NCBI GenBank assembly: GCA_012800995.1
Contig: JAAZIH010000288.1
Coordinates: forward strand, 1 to 17,785
DNA: 17,785 bases
DNA from: Chloroflexota bacterium
Lineage (GTDB): Bacteria; Chloroflexota; Anaerolineae; Anaerolineales; Anaerolineaceae
Reading direction: 5' to 3'
Shown: positions 14,583-17,785 of the stretch, in pieces
Position numbering within the stretch: the stretch's first letter is position 1
Layout of the letters: each line of letters opens with the position of its first letter
Translations under genes and position numbers: made by a program
Notes under the pieces: generated by a model
Told to the model about the DNA's origin: nothing
Seen by the model: only the letters and a program-made list of their open reading frames with translations
The model's database searches: none

Positions 14583-14627
14583 CACTTCTGACTCAAAATT
14601 ATAACATTTCTGAAGCTGTGCCAGTTT
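14575..14627 (-). terminator. Terminator-like long stem-loop after the PII-like operon
   Basis: On the minus strand AAACTGGCAC pairs over 10 bp with GTGCCAGTTT. A few more pairs (GAA/TTC) are possible past a bulge, and TTTGTATT follows. It lies 12 bases after the stop of the single-domain PII-like gene. The wide loop holds the -10 element of the downstream gene, which is unusual. Confidence 0.5.
14598..14606 (-). promoter_or_regulatory. Extended -10 promoter for the M1 peptidase
   Basis: On the minus strand TGTTATAAT is an extended -10 with perfect TATAAT. A weak -35 (CTGGCA) lies 15 bases upstream, inside the inverted-repeat arm. Transcription would begin near 14591, so only the ATGs at 14551 and 14542 have a usable leader. 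Confidence 0.5.
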
Positions 14628-14639
14628 CTTGGGTTTTAA

Positions 14640-14942
14640 TTATTCGCTTATTGTTTTGCCACCATGCTCCAGGCCTACCGAGTCGAAAATAGGGACACAA
14701 TAGATTTTTATAGCTTGTTCAAAACCACCGCGAATACTTTCTTCAATGCTTTTCTGGAATTCAAGATTGGTCACTATCAGAACAAGATCGCGTTGTGGTT
14801 CCAATTGAAAAGATTTTGGCTCTGCCAGGGCTTCGCGTGTGTGCAGGATGGTTGCCCCGCTCGCGCCGGCTTGATTGGCAAGCTGTACAACACGTTCGGC
14901 TTTGCCAAGTGGAACACTAATCATTAACATTCTTTTTTCCAT
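14640..14942 (-). CDS. Single-domain PII-like signalling protein
   Basis: 100 residues from the ATG at 14942, chosen because it forms TAATATG with the stop of the tandem PII-like gene and has AAAGG 8 bases upstream. The beta-alpha-beta opening (MLMISVPLGKAERVVQLANQAGASGATIL) followed by DLVLIVTNLE and a C-terminal VPIFDSVGL strand matches the PII/PII-like ferredoxin-like fold. The PII T-loop Tyr and the nucleotide B-loop Gly/Lys pattern are not obvious, so the ligand is unknown. PII-like proteins are homotrimeric small-molecule sensors that regulate nearby transporters or enzymes. It is the third gene of an operon with DUF1538. Confidence 0.72.
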   Translation of the reverse strand: MEKRMLMISVPLGKAERVVQLANQAGASGATILHTREALAEPKSFQLEPQRDLVLIVTNLEFQKSIEESIRGGFEQAIKIYCVPIFDSVGLEHGGKTISE

Positions 14943-14943
14943 A

Positions 14944-15603
14944 TTACTTGCCTTTCTTTCCTTCGCTGTAAAGTCCAATCGCACGCGTAATCGCAAAGGT
15001 TATGGCGATACCCTGGTGAGGTTGGCTCATAGACATTTTTTCATCCAGGGTACGAAGCATCTTTGGAAGTGGCTCCTTTGGCGCGACCATGAAAATAACT
15101 TCTTTTTCTGGCTGAATGGGCAGATTAAACAAAATATCCGTCATTGACGCGCCACCAAACGCGCTTAATAATGTGCCACCCCGCAGTTCAAGCTCATCGA
15201 GCAAATCCAAGACATCTTCACCTTTGCCTTTATCAACGATAATAAAGGCGGCTGCCAGTTCTGTTTCAGTCAGGGGCTCTGGATAGCTGCACAAAGGAAT
15301 TGAAAAAGCCACACCATGCCCAGTTTGGTCAAGCTTCATTTCTTTGGCAAGACTTTGGTAGCAAGCCTCTTCTATTTCCTGGTTGATGAAAGCGAAAACC
15401 AGTTCTTTTTTCGTTTTTGCGATGCCAAGCATATGGAGAATGTGGCTGGGGATGGTGCCTTCGGCAAAGGCACAAACAGCATAGGCAGCGCCTTCGCGTC
15501 GCAGCAAATTCATAAGCTGGCTGCCTTTACCGCGTGTGACAACACTCGCCAATAGCATATCGGAAGGTTTTTCTGTTAGGGTTGTTTTATGTTCTTTGTT
15601 CAT
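14944..15603 (-). CDS. Tandem (two-domain) PII-like signalling protein
   Basis: 219 residues made of two PII-like domains. Domain 1 (about 15-105) runs from LLASVVTRGKGSQLMNLLRR to GHGVAFSIPL; domain 2 (about 115-212) runs from AAFIIVDKGKGEDVLDLLDE through RGGTLLSAFGGAS to HQGIAITFAI and AIGLY. Both have the GKGxxxxxLL helix start and the Gly-rich strand that ends PII-like units. PII proteins normally have one such unit and form trimers, so a fused pair is unusual. The ATG at 15603 lies 26 bases after the DUF1538 gene, and the stop overlaps the next gene's ribosome region. It likely senses a metabolite and acts on the membrane protein encoded upstream; this role is inferred from operon context. 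Confidence 0.78.
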   Translation of the reverse strand: MNKEHKTTLTEKPSDMLLASVVTRGKGSQLMNLLRREGAAYAVCAFAEGTIPSHILHMLGIAKTKKELVFAFINQEIEEACYQSLAKEMKLDQTGHGVAFSIPLCSYPEPLTETELAAAFIIVDKGKGEDVLDLLDELELRGGTLLSAFGGASMTDILFNLPIQPEKEVIFMVAPKEPLPKMLRTLDEKMSMSQPHQGIAITFAITRAIGLYSEGKKGK

Positions 15604-15629
15604 ATTAACTCACTTTAGTTAAAAAAGAC

Positions 15630-17120
15630 TTAAGCAGACTGATTTTGCTCGGCTTTGCTCGCTTTCATACGGTAAATAAAGCCCAGAACAAGCATGCTGA
15701 GGATCGGTATCATCGCAATAAAGGTAATCAAACCAAAACCATCAATTAGTGGGTCGGCTCCAACGGTATTTTTGGCGATTCCTTGAGCGTAGGGCAGGAT
15801 GAAAGCTGCTGCCATTGTGCCCGAAGCCACGCCACCTGCGTCAACAGCGATACCGATGAAGATATCAGGGGCTAAGAAGCACAGGGCTATGATAAGACCC
15901 AAGACGGGTAGCAATGCGTGAATAATACGGAATTCCGGGATGAGGATGCGTAAAATCGAGATAGTAACTGCCAAAGCTACACCGACAGCCAGGGTCCACA
16001 GAACGGTTTTTCCGCGGATGGAGCCGGAGGTTTCTTCTTCAATTTGCGTGTTGAGGATAGCAACAGAAGGTTCGGCAAAGACCGACACCAATCCAAAAAG
16101 AGCACCGACTGATAGTGGGAGCCACATTTCACCGCGCAAAGCGAGTTGGGTGCCAACCTCATGACTGGCTTCGAGGAAGCCAAAATATACGCCAGTCAAA
16201 AAGATGACCAAGCCTAAGAAGGTTATGATAGCACCAATGCTGATGCGTCTGATATCCCGTTTTTTGGGTTTAATCCACAGGATGGCAACAATCGCATAGC
16301 TTATCAAAATGGGCGAAAGTCCCAAGGATACCTCTCTAATGGTTTCAAGCATGGTCTGAAGGAAGAAGCTGCCATGTGAAAGCGTTCTGGAGCTGACTTC
16401 AGCCAGATCAGGTACAGCAGCGACGTTGTTGTCTTTAAGCAAGATGCCTTGAACTAAAATAGCAAGCACCGCGCCGGCAGAACCGACACCCAAAATACCG
16501 AATGATTCAGCGGCTTCATCGGTGCTGCGTCGCGTTTTGGAGGATACACCAATGGCGAGCGCCAAAAGGAAGGGCGTGGCGATAGCGCCGGTTGTGGCGC
16601 CATAGGTGTCGAAAGCCACGCCGATGAACTCTTCGCCAGTAAAAAGGGTGAGAATAAACAGCAAACCGAAGAAAATCGCCATAAAATATCGCATTTTGAT
16701 GTTGCGAATGATACGCAATAGTCCTGCCGCTGTTGCCAAGCCAAAACCGGTTGACATGATGAGCACAAAAATCCAATGGCTGAGTTCTGGCGCGGTAAGT
16801 CTGGCAAACTGCTTCGAGAAAATATGTACGTCTGGCTCAGCAGCGTTGACCAAAAATCCAAGGATAAATCCACCGATGAGTACAATAATCATTTTATTTG
16901 AATTGACCAGGGCACCACTCATTTGCTCGCCCATGCGTTCGATGCTCATATCAACGCCTTGCAGGAAGATGGGCAAGCCGATCATCATCATCACTGCGCC
17001 AATGATGAAGCGCGTGAGCAAGACATTATCAAGTGAAGCGAAGGTGCTAAAATGAATCAATAGCACCATAATGGTGATGGGCAGGATGGAAAGGAGGGTC
17101 TCTTTTAGTTTTTCATTCAT
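15630..17120 (-). CDS. Duplicated DUF1538 multipass membrane protein
   Basis: 496 residues with about twelve or more hydrophobic segments and a short polar N-terminus. Two homologous halves are visible. AEPDV (94-98) recurs as AEPSV (349-353), each after a Gly-rich helix. DTYGATTGAIATPF (171-184) recurs as DAGGVASGTMAAAF (427-440). These are the marks of DUF1538, a family of predicted transporters with no established substrate. The repeated Gly/Thr-rich re-entrant-like segments with acidic residues suggest a transport path made by the two halves. The ATG at 17120 has AAAGGA about 11 bases upstream. It is the first gene of an operon with two PII-like genes, which suggests gating by PII-like proteins, as is known for AmtB-GlnK and SbtA-SbtB. 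Confidence 0.85.
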   Translation of the reverse strand: MNEKLKETLLSILPITIMVLLIHFSTFASLDNVLLTRFIIGAVMMMIGLPIFLQGVDMSIERMGEQMSGALVNSNKMIIVLIGGFILGFLVNAAEPDVHIFSKQFARLTAPELSHWIFVLIMSTGFGLATAAGLLRIIRNIKMRYFMAIFFGLLFILTLFTGEEFIGVAFDTYGATTGAIATPFLLALAIGVSSKTRRSTDEAAESFGILGVGSAGAVLAILVQGILLKDNNVAAVPDLAEVSSRTLSHGSFFLQTMLETIREVSLGLSPILISYAIVAILWIKPKKRDIRRISIGAIITFLGLVIFLTGVYFGFLEASHEVGTQLALRGEMWLPLSVGALFGLVSVFAEPSVAILNTQIEEETSGSIRGKTVLWTLAVGVALAVTISILRILIPEFRIIHALLPVLGLIIALCFLAPDIFIGIAVDAGGVASGTMAAAFILPYAQGIAKNTVGADPLIDGFGLITFIAMIPILSMLVLGFIYRMKASKAEQNQSA

Positions 17121-17168
17121 TTAGTCGCGATCCTTTACACGAATTTTGATTAAGGACGAATCGTCTTG

Positions 17169-17177
17169 AGTATACCA
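17169..17177 (-). promoter_or_regulatory. Extended -10 promoter of the DUF1538/PII-like operon
   Basis: On the minus strand TGGTATACT is an extended -10. No good -35 is visible; the region where it should lie is inside the perfect inverted repeat 17175-17218, which could therefore be an operator. Confidence 0.45.
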
Positions 17178-17218
17178 AAGAATGACCAGTTATTTGGGCT
17201 TTACTGGTCATTCTTTGG
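17175..17218. repeat. Perfect 16-bp inverted repeat between the OsmC gene and DUF1538
   Basis: CCAAAGAATGACCAGT and its exact reverse complement ACTGGTCATTCTTTGG flank a 12-base spacer. No T run follows on either strand, so it is not a standard terminator. It overlaps the spacer and -35 region of the DUF1538 promoter. It may be a regulator binding site, an RNA hairpin ending the OsmC transcript, or both. Confidence 0.8.
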
Positions 17219-17273
17219 AAATAGAACCGAATATTTTGGGGTGTTGGTGGGTTAGGCTTTTAGCCTTCCAATC

Positions 17274-17693
17274 TTAAATTTCGTTAATCACAATCTCGTT
17301 ACTGATGCTTGCACCGCTGGCGCGCATCATGGTGATGCCCTGGCAGTATTTTTCTTCCGAAAGCTTTACGGCGAATTCAACGTCCTTCCGTTGAATGTTC
17401 TTGCCGGTTACGGTGTAAATAAAATGTAAATGGGTGAAAACACGCGGGATTTCATCGCGGCGGTCAATTTCAACCTGAACATTAAAATCCCGTATGTCCA
17501 TACGTCGTTTTTTGAGAATACTGTAAACGTCCATACTTGTGCAACCAGCAACGCCCATGGCGATTAATTGCATGGGGGGAAAGCCCTTGCTGGTTTCGCC
17601 CTCTTCAGCGGGTACGTCCAAACCAACGATATGACCACTATCGGCTGTGCCCCGAAAGTGCATATTTTCTATCCAGGTAACTTTTGCGTGCAT
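17274..17693 (-). CDS. OsmC-family thiol peroxidase-like protein
   Basis: 139 residues. The OsmC/Ohr fold is shown by FPPMQLIAMGVAGCTSMDVYSILKK with Cys51 (peroxidatic) and by LSEEKYCQG with Cys117 (resolving). OsmC and Ohr proteins are cytoplasmic dimers that reduce organic hydroperoxides. The AGCTSMDV form fits the YhfA-like branch, whose substrate is less defined. The ATG at 17693 has GGAGG four to five bases upstream. It precedes the DUF1538 operon on the same strand, but 153 bases and an inverted repeat separate them, so cotranscription is uncertain. Confidence 0.9.
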   Translation of the reverse strand: MHAKVTWIENMHFRGTADSGHIVGLDVPAEEGETSKGFPPMQLIAMGVAGCTSMDVYSILKKRRMDIRDFNVQVEIDRRDEIPRVFTHLHFIYTVTGKNIQRKDVEFAVKLSEEKYCQGITMMRASGASISNEIVINEI

Positions 17694-17714
17694 TTGTCCT
17701 CCAATGTTCTGCTT

Positions 17715-17785
17715 TTATGTTGCATCTATTTTCGGACAATCGATGATGGTTTTCAAGCGCTTGTAGAGAGTGGCCAGTTGGGCAG
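17715..17785 (-). CDS. 3' end of an unidentified minus-strand gene
   Basis: A minus-strand frame is open from the window edge to a TAA at 17717-17715, encoding 22 residues ending LKTIIDCPKIDAT. The composition looks like ordinary protein and the position, 20 bases upstream of the OsmC start, fits an operon. Too little is seen to name it, and it could be a chance frame. Confidence 0.4.
   Translation of the reverse strand, partial: AQLATLYKRLKTIIDCPKIDAT

Noticed and set aside
16606..17055. Open frame of 149 codons on the plus strand opposite DUF1538
   Set aside because: Opposite strand of a strongly hydrophobic coding region, which often leaves long antisense frames; no start signals.
17175..17218. 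Reading the perfect palindrome as a simple Rho-independent terminator of the OsmC gene
   Set aside because: Neither side is followed by a T run (TATACT and AAATAG follow), so the usual criterion is not met; it is kept as a repeat and possible operator.
17240..17268. AGGCT-TTT-AGCCT small hairpin after the OsmC gene
   Set aside because: Only 5 bp with a 3-base loop and no T run; could easily occur by chance.
1..17785. CRISPR array, mobile element or prophage
   Set aside because: No regularly spaced repeats, transposase or integrase motifs, or phage genes were seen anywhere in the window.

Overview
The window is a bacterial chromosome segment of moderate GC content with dense genes. The most likely source is a member of the Chloroflexota, class Anaerolineae. 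This is inferred from the run of envelope-anchored LysM/M23 proteins with long Pro/Thr/Glu linkers, the FtsB-like protein, the style of the L35 and IF-3 proteins, and the DUF1538/PII-like operon. No rRNA or other decisive marker is present. There is no insertion sequence, phage gene, integrase or CRISPR array, and I see no sign of recent transfer.

Layout. Positions 1-3411 (+): the 3' part of a GH38 alpha-mannosidase gene, whose stop codon directly abuts the start of a tRNA-dihydrouridine synthase gene. A bidirectional terminator at 3434-3458 separates this pair from the infC-rpmI-rplT cluster (-, 4803 down to 3490). infC appears to start with the rare codon ATT, and both infC and rpmI-rplT have a visible promoter. 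Next, also on the minus strand, come a YitT/YczE-like membrane protein gene and an FtsB/DivIC-like gene, then a single tRNA-Leu(CAG) gene with its own promoter and terminator.

Positions 6414-11174 (+) hold three consecutive paralogous genes. Each encodes an N-terminal lipobox or membrane anchor, one LysM domain, a lysozyme/transglycosylase-like middle region and a variant M23 (LytM) C-terminal domain. Facing them across a hairpin terminator (11255-11290) is a fourth envelope gene on the minus strand (12939 down to 11332). It has a duplicated LysM array and a fully canonical M23 domain. Upstream of it lies a lipoprotein-type M1 metallopeptidase gene (14542 down to 13037). The region from 6.4 to 14.5 kb is therefore a cell-wall and surface-proteolysis neighbourhood.

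Positions 17120-14640 (-) form a compact operon: a duplicated DUF1538 membrane protein, a protein with two fused PII-like domains, and a single-domain PII-like protein. The last two genes are coupled through TAATATG. This looks like a PII-regulated transport or sensing system of unknown substrate. It is followed by an invertible-repeat region that may act as a terminator or attenuator before the M1 gene. An OsmC-family gene lies upstream of the operon, and a perfect 16-bp inverted repeat overlaps the operon's likely promoter. The right edge carries the last 22 codons of another minus-strand gene.

The two points most worth follow-up are the non-canonical zinc site with an inserted DxDGDG loop shared by the three tandem M23 paralogues, and the 2+1 PII-like domain arrangement behind a duplicated DUF1538 transporter.
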